A stretch of DNA of 9,696 nucleotides from Actinomycetota bacterium. Its GTDB lineage: Bacteria > Actinomycetota > Thermoleophilia > Gaiellales > Gaiellaceae. Positions 1 to 6,977 of the stretch are shown here, piece by piece (position 1 is the first letter of the stretch; each line of letters opens with the position of its first letter). The notes beneath the pieces are model-generated. The model had not been told where the DNA came from and did not search any database. It saw nothing but the letters and a program-made list of their open reading frames with translations. The translations under genes were made by a program, and so were the position numbers. The stretch lies in contig JACCRW010000053.1 in NCBI GenBank assembly GCA_013813345.1, positions 1-9,696 of the forward strand, read 5' to 3'.

Positions 1-139
1 GGGCCTGGTAAAGGTCTCTCTGTCGGGATTGCGGCCGTATGGGGCGGCCCACCGAAGCCGTCTGTATTGAGGACCTGCTCGAGTCGAGCAGCGCGCCGCG
101 GTCTTTCCGAGCGGCGAAAACTGGCTAACCTGGGAAGGC
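1..139. other. No recognisable gene upstream of the tRNA
   Basis: I see no convincing coding region here. One plus frame is open across the segment and into the tRNA, but its translation resembles no family I know and is rich in Arg/Ser, as chance GC-rich frames are. Two small dyads are visible: GGCCG/CGGCC (33-37 and 45-49, 7-nt loop) and a perfect 8-bp palindrome CTGCTCGA-G-TCGAGCAG (75-91). Neither is followed by a T-run. I find no clear -35/-10 pair for the tRNA. Confidence 0.5.
75..91. repeat. 17-bp perfect dyad symmetry
   Basis: CTGCTCGA, one central G, then its exact reverse complement TCGAGCAG. It ends 48 nt before the tRNA. The 1-nt centre is too tight for an RNA hairpin loop of full stem length, so a protein-binding site is more plausible than a terminator. 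No regulator can be named. Confidence 0.35.
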
Positions 140-212
140 GCCGACGTAGCTCAGCTGGTAGAGCACTTCACTCGTAATGAAGGGGTCCGCGGTTCGAGTC
201 CGCGCGTCGGCT
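140..212 (+). tRNA. tRNA-Thr, anticodon CGT
   Basis: A full cloverleaf can be drawn. The acceptor stem is GCCGACG (140-146) paired perfectly with CGTCGGC (205-211), with discriminator T at 212. The D arm is GCTC-AGCTGGTA-GAGC. The anticodon stem CTTCA (166-170)/TGAAG (178-182) encloses loop CTCGTAA, placing anticodon CGT at 173-175. The variable loop is 5 nt. The T stem CGCGG (188-192)/CCGCG (200-204) closes the standard TTCGAGT loop. Anticodon CGT reads ACG, a threonine codon used often in the neighbouring GC-rich genes. The 3' CCA is not encoded. All stems pair without mismatch, so the gene looks functional. Confidence 0.97.
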
Positions 213-293
213 TATACTGATTTGCAGGGATTTCTCTGCGATGGCAACAGCGCAGATCGCTACCCGGGTACGAAACGGGTACATCTCTGGACA

Positions 294-311
294 CCTTCAC
301 ACTGGTGAAGG
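294..311 (+). terminator. Hairpin downstream of tRNA-Thr, possible terminator
   Basis: Stem CCTTCAC/GTGAAGG with a 4-nt ACTG loop, perfect over 7 bp, 82 nt after the tRNA. It is followed by GGGGCCC rather than a T-run, so it would have to be a U-less terminator of the type proposed for GC-rich bacteria, or a processing structure. Weak support. Confidence 0.25.
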
Positions 312-401
312 GGGCCCTGTCACCGCGAGCCTTTGTGCCAATTTGCGGGGAACTTCGAGGGCTGGTGCGTGTGCGACCCATCCGATTGGGCAGTCCCGGG
401 A

Positions 402-430
402 GTGCCCGCGCGGTGACGCGCGTGCCCGCG
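402..430. repeat. GTGCCCGCG direct repeat flanking a GC hairpin
   Basis: GTGCCCGCG occurs at 402-410 and again at 422-430, a 20-nt period. Between and partly overlapping them is CGCGCG-GTGA-CGCGCG (407-422), a 6-bp GC-only stem. Read on the plus strand it is closed by a GNRA-type tetraloop (GUGA). It could end transcription from either side, or be a small repeat element. No function can be assigned. Confidence 0.35.
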
Positions 431-564
431 TTTCCCCGGCCATCTTCGTACGGCGTCGGGGAGGATAGTCCGCGTCTACTCAGCGGGTGCTACGCGCCGC
501 TTACGGTTGGGTCGATCATGAAGTCGTTTGCGCAATGCCAAGTTTCGTCAATCGAATCCGGCGG

Positions 565-1254
565 CTACCGGGCACCGACAGCGCCCGACCACCGGTAGAG
601 GTGCTCCGGGCGGCCCGTCGCGCCGTAGCGGAGGGTGAGCTCGACGGAACCGAGCGACTCCAGGTACTCCAGATACCGTCGCGCCGTCCCGCGGCTGATC
701 CCGGCCCGCTCCGCGACGTCGACTGCGCTCACCTCGGTCTCGGATTCCCGGGCAGCCGCCACGACGAGCGCGAGCGTCGGCGCCGAGATCCCTTTCGGCA
801 GCCGAGCGTGTCCCCCGACTCGCAGGAGCGAGAACAGATGGTCGACATCGCCCTGGCTCGCCTCGCGCAGCCGCTCGAACCGCTGCCTGAGGGCGGCGTA
901 CCGCTCCAGCCGCTCGCGGAAGGTCTCGAACAGGAACGGCTTGACGATGTAGTGCACCACCCCGCCCTGCATCGCGGCGCGCAGCGTCTTCACGTCCTTG
1001 GCAGCGGTCACGGCGATCACGTCCACGGCGGCCTCGTCGTCCTGGCGGAGCCGCCGCAGGACGTCGAGGCCGCTCACGTCCGGCAGGTAGATATCGAGCA
1101 GGACGAGATCGGGTTCGAGACGGCGAACGAGTTCGAGCGCCTCCCCGCCCGAGTGGGCCTCGCCGACCGCTTCGAAGCCGGTGATCCTGTCCACGTACGT
1201 CCGGTGGATGGACGCGGACATGAAGTCGTCGTCAACGACGAGCGTCCTGATCAC
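565..1254 (-). CDS. Response regulator, CitB/DcuR/DctR family
   Basis: Cytoplasmic partner of the sensor kinase encoded just upstream; phosphorylation should switch its DNA binding. The 229-residue product has a receiver domain (about 1-120) with acidic residues D8-D10, phospho-acceptor D54 in the VLLDIYLPD motif, T83 and K105 in YIVKP. A C-terminal winged-HTH-like region (about 155-222) ends in the GISRGTARRYLEYL helix and a GATGRPEHLYRW tail typical of CitB/DcuR regulators of carboxylate metabolism. Length is normal. The GTG start overlaps the kinase stop by 4 nt (GTGA), with GGGAG 7 nt upstream inside the kinase gene. Likely targets are the divergent operon at 3049 and its own promoter. 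Family is clear; the signal is inferred. Confidence 0.93.
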   Translation of the reverse strand: MIRTLVVDDDFMSASIHRTYVDRITGFEAVGEAHSGGEALELVRRLEPDLVLLDIYLPDVSGLDVLRRLRQDDEAAVDVIAVTAAKDVKTLRAAMQGGVVHYIVKPFLFETFRERLERYAALRQRFERLREASQGDVDHLFSLLRVGGHARLPKGISAPTLALVVAAARESETEVSAVDVAERAGISRGTARRYLEYLESLGSVELTLRYGATGRPEHLYRWSGAVGAR

Positions 1255-2867
1255 ACCGCCGCTCCCACGCGGTCCGCATCGTGCGGGAGGAAGGCTGTGA
1301 AGAGCGCGCCCGCGTCGTTCTCGACCTTGACGTAACCGCCGTCGCGACGCCGAACCGTCTGACTCACGAGCGCAAGCCCGAGCCCCCGCCGGCCTGTGCC
1401 GTTCGCCACCTTGGTCGTGAAGCCGTCCCGGAAGACCTCGTCCACGAGCGCGGGCTCGACACCCGGCCCGGAATCGCGAACCCGGACGACGACGCCGCCG
1501 GGCTCGTCGCGCAGCGTGACGGAGATCGAGCCGCCGCCGACCGACGCCACCGAGTCGAGCGCGTTGTCGACGAGGTTCCCGACCACGGTGATCAGGTCGC
1601 GCGGATCGCCGTAGCCCTCCGGCAGACGCGAGTCATCGGTGACGCGCAGCTCGATCCCCCGCTCGGATGCGACCGTCGCCTTTCCGAGCAGCAGCGCCGC
1701 GAGCGTCGGGTCGCCGACGTTCTCGATCACCGACGCGACGAGCTCCTGATGAACGTGTGAGGACTTGCTGATGAACCCCGCGGCATCCTCGTAGCGGCCG
1801 AGCTCGAGCAGACCTGCGAGGACGTGCAGCCGGTGCGAGAACTCGTGTTCCTGCGCCCGGAGCGCGTCGGCCAGGCTGCGGACGTCGTTCAGCTCGCGCA
1901 GCAACACCTCGAGTTCCGTCCGGTCGCGCAGCGTCACGACCGCCCCGACGTCCCGTCCACGCACGGTCACGGGCATCCGGTTCGCCACGAGGACGCGATC
2001 GTTGACGAGCACGACCTGATCGGGCCCGACCACGGAGCCCTCGACGACGTCGCGCACATGGCCCTCCGGGACGACCTCTGCGAACGTGAGGCCCACCACC
2101 GAGTCGTCCACATCGAGCAGGCGCTTCGCCTCGTCGTTGACGAGAATCACCCGGCCGGCGGGATCGGTCGCGACCATCCCCTCGCGGATCCCGTGGAGCA
2201 CCGCCTCGCGCTGCTCGAGCAGCGCGGAGATCTCGCTCGGCTCGAGGCCGAAGGTCTGCCGCTTGATCCGGCGCGCGAGCAGGATCGATCCGAGCACGCC
2301 GAGCGCCAGCCCGAGCGCCGGCGGAATCAGCAACACCGGCAGGTCGTTCCGGAGTTGCGCGCTCACGCGGTTCGCCAGCAGGCCGACCGAGACCAGGCCG
2401 ATCACCTGGCCGGCCTCGTTCCGGACCGGGACCTTGGCCCGCATTGAGCGGCCGAGAGAGCCGGTCTGCACACCGACGTATTCCCGGCCGAGGAGCGCCT
2501 CGCTGGGATCGGTCGAGACCCGCTGCCCGAGCTTCTCTGGGTCGGGATGGGAGTAGCGGATCCCCTGCTTGTTCGCGACGACGACGAACGAGGCCCCGGT
2601 CCGGATGCGGATCCGCTCGGCGACGGGGTTGATGATCCGCTCGGGGTTCGGCGAGCCGAAGGCGGCGCGGATCGCGGGGATCTGCGAGACCGTGCGCGCG
2701 ATCGCGAGCGACTGCTTGCCCGCCTCCCGGTCGAGCTGAGCCCTGGCCTGAACGATCGAGACGGCGACCCCGGTCCCTAGCGTGAGCACGATGATCGCCA
2801 GCTGGAGCAGGAGGATCTGCGTCGAAAGCCGCAGGCGACCCCATCCCCACCGCCGTTCCCTCGACAT
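1251..2867 (-). CDS. Sensor histidine kinase, CitA/DcuS family
   Basis: Membrane sensor of 538 residues. TM1 (about 17-38) and TM2 (about 176-198) bracket an extracellular PAS-like (sCache) domain containing I-R-Y-S-H-P (R104, H107), matching the R-x-x-H ligand motif of E. coli DcuS (R107/H110). A second basic patch and the GxVIGLVSVG segment (about 140-162) precede TM2. A cytoplasmic PAS domain (about 215-320) leads to the phospho-acceptor region, H341 in HEFSHRLHVLAGLLELG, as in CitA/DcuS kinases. The ATPase domain has the N box NLVDNALDS (431-439), DSGPGV (465-470) and GLGLAL (495-500). All catalytic boxes are intact. It is co-transcribed with the regulator and divergent from the transporter operon, so it probably senses a di- or tricarboxylate imported by that operon. 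No good Shine-Dalgarno precedes the ATG; it may be leaderless. Confidence 0.94.
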   Translation of the reverse strand: MSRERRWGWGRLRLSTQILLLQLAIIVLTLGTGVAVSIVQARAQLDREAGKQSLAIARTVSQIPAIRAAFGSPNPERIINPVAERIRIRTGASFVVVANKQGIRYSHPDPEKLGQRVSTDPSEALLGREYVGVQTGSLGRSMRAKVPVRNEAGQVIGLVSVGLLANRVSAQLRNDLPVLLIPPALGLALGVLGSILLARRIKRQTFGLEPSEISALLEQREAVLHGIREGMVATDPAGRVILVNDEAKRLLDVDDSVVGLTFAEVVPEGHVRDVVEGSVVGPDQVVLVNDRVLVANRMPVTVRGRDVGAVVTLRDRTELEVLLRELNDVRSLADALRAQEHEFSHRLHVLAGLLELGRYEDAAGFISKSSHVHQELVASVIENVGDPTLAALLLGKATVASERGIELRVTDDSRLPEGYGDPRDLITVVGNLVDNALDSVASVGGGSISVTLRDEPGGVVVRVRDSGPGVEPALVDEVFRDGFTTKVANGTGRRGLGLALVSQTVRRRDGGYVKVENDAGALFTAFLPHDADRVGAAV

Positions 2868-2874
2868 GCGCGGA

Positions 2875-2880
2875 AGTGTA
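2875..2880 (-). promoter_or_regulatory. Candidate -10 (TACACT) for the two-component operon
   Basis: On the minus strand TACACT fits the TAnnnT -10 pattern and lies 7 nt before the kinase ATG, which would put the transcript start at or next to the A of the start codon. A matching -35 is absent at 16-18 nt, which suits an activator-dependent promoter. Inferred by eye only. Confidence 0.4.
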
Positions 2881-2899
2881 CGACGTCAGACTCGCCCAC

Positions 2900-2944
2900 T
2901 TTCGAGGCGAAAATGGACAGAATGTTTTCAACAGTCGAAACGAC
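2900..2944. promoter_or_regulatory. Candidate operator array in the divergent control region
   Basis: An A/T-richer island in GC-rich DNA holds TTTCG-AGG-CGAAA (2900-2912), then TTTTC-6 nt-CGAAA (2925-2940), the second overlapping the perfect dyad GTCG-AAA-CGAC (2934-2944). The recurring CGAAA/TTTCG half-site between two divergent operons controlled by one regulator is what a DcuR/CitB-type binding region might look like. The first palindrome is centred about 39 nt upstream of the proposed kinase start, a usual position for an activator. The regulator's true motif is unknown. Confidence 0.4.
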
Positions 2945-3039
2945 AAAGAATCGCCGCAAGCGTGGAATCCGGATGACCAGTTCTTAACCTCCCGCCCGAT
3001 CCCCGTGCCGTCACCGACGGCCCGGCAGCTGCCGACGTA

Positions 3040-3046
3040 GGAGGAG
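3040..3046 (+). promoter_or_regulatory. Strong Shine-Dalgarno of the solute-binding protein gene
   Basis: GGAGGAG lies just upstream of the ATG at 3049. It fixes that start and suggests higher translation of the binding protein than of the permease, whose start lacks a clear site. Confidence 0.8.
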
Positions 3047-3048
3047 AC

Positions 3049-4140
3049 ATGAAACGAACGCCCAGTAGGCGCTGGTTGCCGGTGGCCGCGCTCGCACTCG
3101 TTGCGGGAACGCTGCTGGCAGGACAGGCAGGAGCACGAGCCGACAGGACGGCGGCGACGCCCGGCCCGCTCGCCGGCCTGATCAAGCAGTCGAAGAAGGA
3201 GTCGGGGCTCGTCTTCTACGCCAACGCCCCGGCGTCGAACCTCAAGATCGTCACCGACCGCTTCCAGTACTACCACCCCTGGATCAAGACGACGGCGTAC
3301 GACCTCGACAACAACGTCATCTTCTCCAAGTACGCGTCCGAGGCCGCCCAGGGCACCCGCACCGCGGACCTGCTCATCTCCAGCGCACCCAACCTCTGGG
3401 TCTACGCGACGCGGAAGCGCTTCCTCGTCAACTACGACCCACTCCAGCTGAGCGCGTTCCCCAAGTTCGCGAAGCAGTATCCGGGCGTCTTCATCGTCTC
3501 GCCCGACCCCGCGATCATCATGTACAACAAGCTGGTCCTGAAGGACAAGGTGCCGCAATCGATCACGCAGATGGCGAACGATCCGGGCACCTACGGGAAA
3601 CTGACCGGCTACACGGTCGACAACCTGTTCGGCTACACCGGGATCTGGGGGTACGTCCAGAAAAAGGGCTGGTCGAACTTCGAGAAGATCGGCAAGGGCA
3701 AGTTCACGGCGCAGACCGGAGTCGCCGGTCAGCGGTCGCTCGTCTCCCAGGGTGCGGCGGTGGCGGCCTATCTCACCTCGCCGACCGTTCGACTCGGGAT
3801 CGAGACCGACCCGCAGCTCTCGAAGATTCTCGGCTGGACTTACAACAAGGACGCGACGCCGCTGATCCCACGCGGGATGGGGATCACCGCCAAGGCGGCG
3901 AGCCCGGCGTCGGCGAAGCTGTTCCTGAACTGGGTCTACACGAAGGCCGGCCAGCAGGCGATGTGCGACGCAGGCTTCACGGCGTTCCGCAACAACTTCA
4001 CGCCGAAGAACTGCAGCAACACGTTGGCGGACGTTTACGCGAAGGTCGGGCAGAAGAACGTGATCCTCGTCCCCTTCAGCCAGAAGTTCGTCAACGATTA
4101 CCCGAAGTTCAAGGCGCGCTGGCACGGGATCTTCGGCTAG
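3049..4140 (+). CDS. ABC transporter solute-binding protein, family 1 (AfuA/Fbp-like)
   Basis: Extracytoplasmic receptor, 363 residues, first gene of the uptake operon. The N terminus is a Sec-type signal peptide: KRTPSRR, hydrophobic 10-25, small-residue AGA/ARA sites near 27-31. There is no lipobox cysteine, unusual for a monoderm-type SBP. The mature part follows the PBP type 2 'iron(III)' pattern: GLVFYANAP (53-61), ISSAPNLWVYA (110-120), IIMYNKLVL (156-164), PRGMGITAKAASPASAKLF (274-292) and GQQAM (301-305). The adjacent-tyrosine pair that binds iron in FbpA/FutA is not present in the second half; the only YY (74-75) sits in the early FQYYHPWIK motif. Known relatives bind ferric iron, sugar phosphates or phosphonates. 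Next to CoA-transferase and lyase genes an organic acid is more likely here. C306 and C322 could form a disulfide. Confidence 0.9.
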   Translation: MKRTPSRRWLPVAALALVAGTLLAGQAGARADRTAATPGPLAGLIKQSKKESGLVFYANAPASNLKIVTDRFQYYHPWIKTTAYDLDNNVIFSKYASEAAQGTRTADLLISSAPNLWVYATRKRFLVNYDPLQLSAFPKFAKQYPGVFIVSPDPAIIMYNKLVLKDKVPQSITQMANDPGTYGKLTGYTVDNLFGYTGIWGYVQKKGWSNFEKIGKGKFTAQTGVAGQRSLVSQGAAVAAYLTSPTVRLGIETDPQLSKILGWTYNKDATPLIPRGMGITAKAASPASAKLFLNWVYTKAGQQAMCDAGFTAFRNNFTPKNCSNTLADVYAKVGQKNVILVPFSQKFVNDYPKFKARWHGIFG

Positions 4141-4165
4141 CACGCGACAGCGCAAACAGGCCCCG

Positions 4166-5911
4166 ATGACCGCGACTTCCTACGAGCCACAGGCCTTCCC
4201 ACGCCCACGCCGGACCCACGACCCGGCGTGGGCGCTGCACTGGGGAATTTGGCTCCTGGTCGTCGCGCTCATCGTGGGCCCGTTCGTGCCGCTCCTGTAC
4301 GCCTCGCTCCGCGACCGCCCGCTCTACGAAGCCGGCGGCGTGCTCACAGTCCAGCCCTACCGCCAGCTCTTCGGCGACTCGGCCTTCTGGGACGCGTGGG
4401 GCAACACGCTGATGTTCGCCTCGCTCACGACCCTGATGGCCGTGCTCGGCGGTGCCCTGATCGCCATCCTCGTCACCCGCACCGATCTCGTGGGCCGCAA
4501 GACGCTTGGGCGCCTGACCCTGCTGCCGATCCTCCTCCCCTCGCTCGGGATGGTTCTCGGCTGGCTCGTGATCTGGGGCCCGGGCGGCTACCTGACGGCG
4601 ATGTTCAGCGACCGTCTCCACCTGCCGACGCTCGCGATCGACACAATCCCGGGAATGGCGGTCGTCGAGGCGACCCGACTGCTTCCGATCGCCTTCCTCA
4701 CCTGCCAGGCGGCCCTCTCGCGCGCGGACTCCTCGCTCGAGGACGCCGCCCGCAGCGCCGGGGCTCGGCCCGTGCGGGTACTCTCCAGCATCACGATCCC
4801 GATGCTGCGGCCGGCGCTCCTGAACGCGGCGACGCTGATCTTCACGCTTTCGATTGCGGCGCTCGGGATCCCGCTCCTGCTCGGGACGTCGAACAACATC
4901 GTTTTCGTCTCCAGCTACCTCTACAACACGTGGACGAACGCGTCGACGCCGGATCCGGGCTCGGTCAGCGCGGGCGCGGTGATGATGCTCCTCGTCGCGA
5001 CCGCGCTCCTCGTCCTGCGCAACCGCCTGCTCGGTGCCGAGGCGCGCTTCGTCTCGGTGGGCGGGAAGTCGGGGCGCCAGGCGCTGCTGCGACTGAGGAA
5101 GTGGCGCTGGCCGCTCGCCGGCCTGCTCTCGTTCTACCTCGTCTTCACGACCCTCGTGCCGGTGCTCGGCCTCGCGCTGATGTCGTTCGTCGTCGTGCTC
5201 ACGCCTCTCGTCCCGCCGTGGGAGCTCCTGACCTCGGCGCATTGGAACGTGCTCCTCGACGACGAGACCTTCCGCCGCTCGATCGAGAACAGCGCGATCA
5301 TCGCCGTCGTGGGGGCGGTGGGGACGACCGCCTTCGTCGCGCTCGCGACGCTCGTCGCGCACCGGTCGGGCTTCCGGTTCCGGCGCACGCTGCCTTTCCT
5401 GATGCTCTATCCGCGGGCAACGCCGGGGATCATCATCGGGATCGGGTTCTTCTGGGCGTACCTGCTCACGGGCGCCTTCGGCGACTACATGCGCGGGAGC
5501 ATCTGGGGGATCATGCTCGCCTTCTGCGTGCGCAACCTGCCCCTCGCCTACATCGTCATGTATCCGACGCTCGCGCGGATCGGCGAGGAGCTCGACCGGG
5601 CGGGGCGGGCCGCAGGAGCGGGCTGGTGGCGGACGAGCCGCAGCATCGTGCTCCCCTTGCTGAAGCCGGCGATCTTCGCCTCGTTCATCCTCATGTTCGT
5701 CGAGATCATCAACGACTACGACCCTGCGGTCTTCCTCGTGAAGCCCGGTACGGAGGTCATGGGGGCGACCATGCTCGCACAGTTCATCCAGGGCGCCGTG
5801 GGACCGGTCTCGGCCCTCGCCATGGTGCAGGTCGCGATCACGGTCGTCGTGCTCTCGATCGGCGCGAAGCTGTTCAAGATCGGTGTGACGGGAGGAGACC
5901 ACGGTGCCTGA
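4166..5911 (+). CDS. Fused two-domain ABC permease (FbpB-like)
   Basis: Inner-membrane channel of 581 residues, made of two permease halves in one chain, as in FbpB/AfuB importers. About 12 hydrophobic segments are visible, the first at about 27-46. Each half has an EAA loop that docks on the ATPase: EDAARSAGA...IPMLRPAL (192-218) and LDRAGRAAGA...LPLLKPAI (476-503). A basic linker (about 285-315) joins the halves. It begins 25 nt after the binding-protein gene with only a weak ribosome site and ends 8 nt inside the ATPase gene, indicating translational coupling. It should act with the SBP and the ATPase dimer. Substrate is not readable from the sequence. Confidence 0.93.
   Translation: MTATSYEPQAFPRPRRTHDPAWALHWGIWLLVVALIVGPFVPLLYASLRDRPLYEAGGVLTVQPYRQLFGDSAFWDAWGNTLMFASLTTLMAVLGGALIAILVTRTDLVGRKTLGRLTLLPILLPSLGMVLGWLVIWGPGGYLTAMFSDRLHLPTLAIDTIPGMAVVEATRLLPIAFLTCQAALSRADSSLEDAARSAGARPVRVLSSITIPMLRPALLNAATLIFTLSIAALGIPLLLGTSNNIVFVSSYLYNTWTNASTPDPGSVSAGAVMMLLVATALLVLRNRLLGAEARFVSVGGKSGRQALLRLRKWRWPLAGLLSFYLVFTTLVPVLGLALMSFVVVLTPLVPPWELLTSAHWNVLLDDETFRRSIENSAIIAVVGAVGTTAFVALATLVAHRSGFRFRRTLPFLMLYPRATPGIIIGIGFFWAYLLTGAFGDYMRGSIWGIMLAFCVRNLPLAYIVMYPTLARIGEELDRAGRAAGAGWWRTSRSIVLPLLKPAIFASFILMFVEIINDYDPAVFLVKPGTEVMGATMLAQFIQGAVGPVSALAMVQVAITVVVLSIGAKLFKIGVTGGDHGA
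5891..5897 (+). promoter_or_regulatory. Shine-Dalgarno deciding the ATPase GTG start
   Basis: GGAGGAG inside the end of the permease gene, 6 nt before GTG at 5904. It supports that GTG as the start. Confidence 0.75.
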
Positions 5912-6977
5912 GATCCACGTCGAGAACCTCGTCAAGGAGTTCGGTGACCAGCGGGCGCTCGACGACGTCAGCTTCGAGGTGAGGGAGGGGGAGCTCTTCA
6001 CCCTGCTCGGGCCGAGTGGGTGCGGCAAGTCGACGACGCTGATGTCGATCGCCGGCTTCCAGCATCCCGAGTCGGGGCGGATCGCCGTCGGCGACGAGAC
6101 GTTCGTGGACGCGGCGCGGAGGATCGCCGTCCCCGCAGAGCAGCGCAACCTCGGGATCGTCTTCCAGTCCTACGCCGTCTGGCCGCACATGACGGTCTTC
6201 GAGAACCTCGCCTTCCCGCTCAAGGTCCGGAAGCTGAAGCGGGCGGCGATCCGAACGCGCGTGCGCGAGGTGCTCGAACTCGTCGAGATGCTGCAGTACG
6301 AACAGCGCTACCCGCACCAGCTCTCCGGCGGCCAGCAGCAGCGGGTCGCGCTCGCACGGGCCCTCGTTTACTCCCCGACGATCCTGCTCCTCGACGAGCC
6401 GTTCTCCAACCTCGACGCCAAGCTGCGCGAGCGCGCGCGAGCCTGGGTCAAGGAGCTGCAGCGGACGCTCGGGCTGACGACGATCTTCGTCACCCACGAT
6501 CAGGACGAGGCGCTCTCGATGAGCGACCGCGTGGCGGTGATGAGCGCCGGCGAAATCCAGCAGATCGGCACGCCCGAGGAGATCTACCGGCATCCCGCGA
6601 ACCGGTTCGTGGCGGAGTTCGTCGGCCGGGTAAACCTGATCGAAGGGCTCGTCTCGGCGAACGAGGGCGGCGGTGTCCTCGTCGACGTCACGGGCTCCCC
6701 GCTCCACCTGAGCGTCCGCGACGGCGCCGGGGCCTCCGGCAGCATCACGATCGCCGTTCGGCCCGAAGCGGTTACGGTCCTGCGTCTGGACGACAACTCG
6801 AGCAACGGGACGAACACCTGGGAGGCCGACGTCGAGACCGTCGCCTTCCTCGGCGACCACTACGAGTACGAGGTCAACGCCGGCTCGGTGGCGCTGACGG
6901 TGCAGAGCTCACGCCGCGTCGAAGGCGATCGGATCAAGGTGCACATCCCGCCCGACGCGTGCGCATTGGTCGAGTGA
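5904..6977 (+). CDS. ABC transporter ATP-binding protein (FbpC/PotA type with TOBE)
   Basis: Cytoplasmic ATPase that powers the importer. The 357-residue product has Walker A GPSGCGKST (36-44), Q-loop Q88 in VFQSYAVWP, signature LSGGQQQR (140-147), Walker B ILLLDEP (160-166), D-loop SNLD and switch H198 in FVTHDQDEA. A C-terminal extension (about 240-357) with TIAVRPEAVTVL and EYEVNAGSVALTV segments matches the TOBE/regulatory domain of importer ATPases of the FbpC, PotA and MalK class. All nucleotide-binding residues are intact. The GTG start overlaps the permease stop by 8 nt, and its stop overlaps the next gene by 4 nt (GTGA). One copy per operon is normal; it works as a homodimer on the fused permease. 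Confidence 0.95.
   Translation: MPEIHVENLVKEFGDQRALDDVSFEVREGELFTLLGPSGCGKSTTLMSIAGFQHPESGRIAVGDETFVDAARRIAVPAEQRNLGIVFQSYAVWPHMTVFENLAFPLKVRKLKRAAIRTRVREVLELVEMLQYEQRYPHQLSGGQQQRVALARALVYSPTILLLDEPFSNLDAKLRERARAWVKELQRTLGLTTIFVTHDQDEALSMSDRVAVMSAGEIQQIGTPEEIYRHPANRFVAEFVGRVNLIEGLVSANEGGGVLVDVTGSPLHLSVRDGAGASGSITIAVRPEAVTVLRLDDNSSNGTNTWEADVETVAFLGDHYEYEVNAGSVALTVQSSRRVEGDRIKVHIPPDACALVE

Larger units (their letters stand above)
241..468 (+). pseudogene. Possible CHRD-like remnant or chance ORF
   Basis: A 75-codon open frame begins 28 nt after the tRNA. Residues about 18-31 carry the spacing H-x-H-x-G-x-G-G-P-V followed by x-x-x-L-C, which recalls the core of CHRD-domain proteins (AHIH-x-G...GPV...L). 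The rest of the frame resembles nothing: it lacks the second half of a CHRD domain, a signal peptide and a ribosome binding site. It stays open upstream into the tRNA without a stop. A chance ORF is the more likely reading; a decayed fragment is possible. Confidence 0.15.
213..564. other. Gene-poor spacer between tRNA and the regulator gene
   Basis: About 350 nt with no gene I can support, and visibly less GC-rich in parts than the flanking genes. Three small hairpins are present: TACCCG/CGGGTA (261-266, 276-281), CCTTCAC-ACTG-GTGAAGG (294-311) and CGCGCG-GTGA-CGCGCG (407-422). No canonical U-tailed terminator is seen for the tRNA (plus strand) or for the two-component operon ending at 565 (minus strand). 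A short open frame at 241-468 is discussed separately as a weak remnant candidate. Confidence 0.6.

Noticed and set aside
140..564. tRNA-Thr as an integration site with an attached mobile element
   Set aside because: I find no second copy of the tRNA 3' end, no integrase and no transposase in the window.
1633..4155. 840-codon minus-strand frame spanning kinase, control region and binding protein
   Set aside because: It crosses two real genes and the intergenic control region, overlaps the kinase in another frame and has no recognisable domain.
4109..6148. Long minus-strand open frame (679 codons) opposite the permease
   Set aside because: It is antisense to a clear permease, its translation is a low-complexity Arg/Asp/Glu/His-rich string, and GC-rich codon use on the plus strand leaves this frame open by chance.
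6020..6973. N-terminal extension of the RraA-like gene through the ATPase
   Set aside because: The extension is the ATPase read out of frame. The conserved part begins right after the GTG at 6974, which sits in a typical GTGA overlap.
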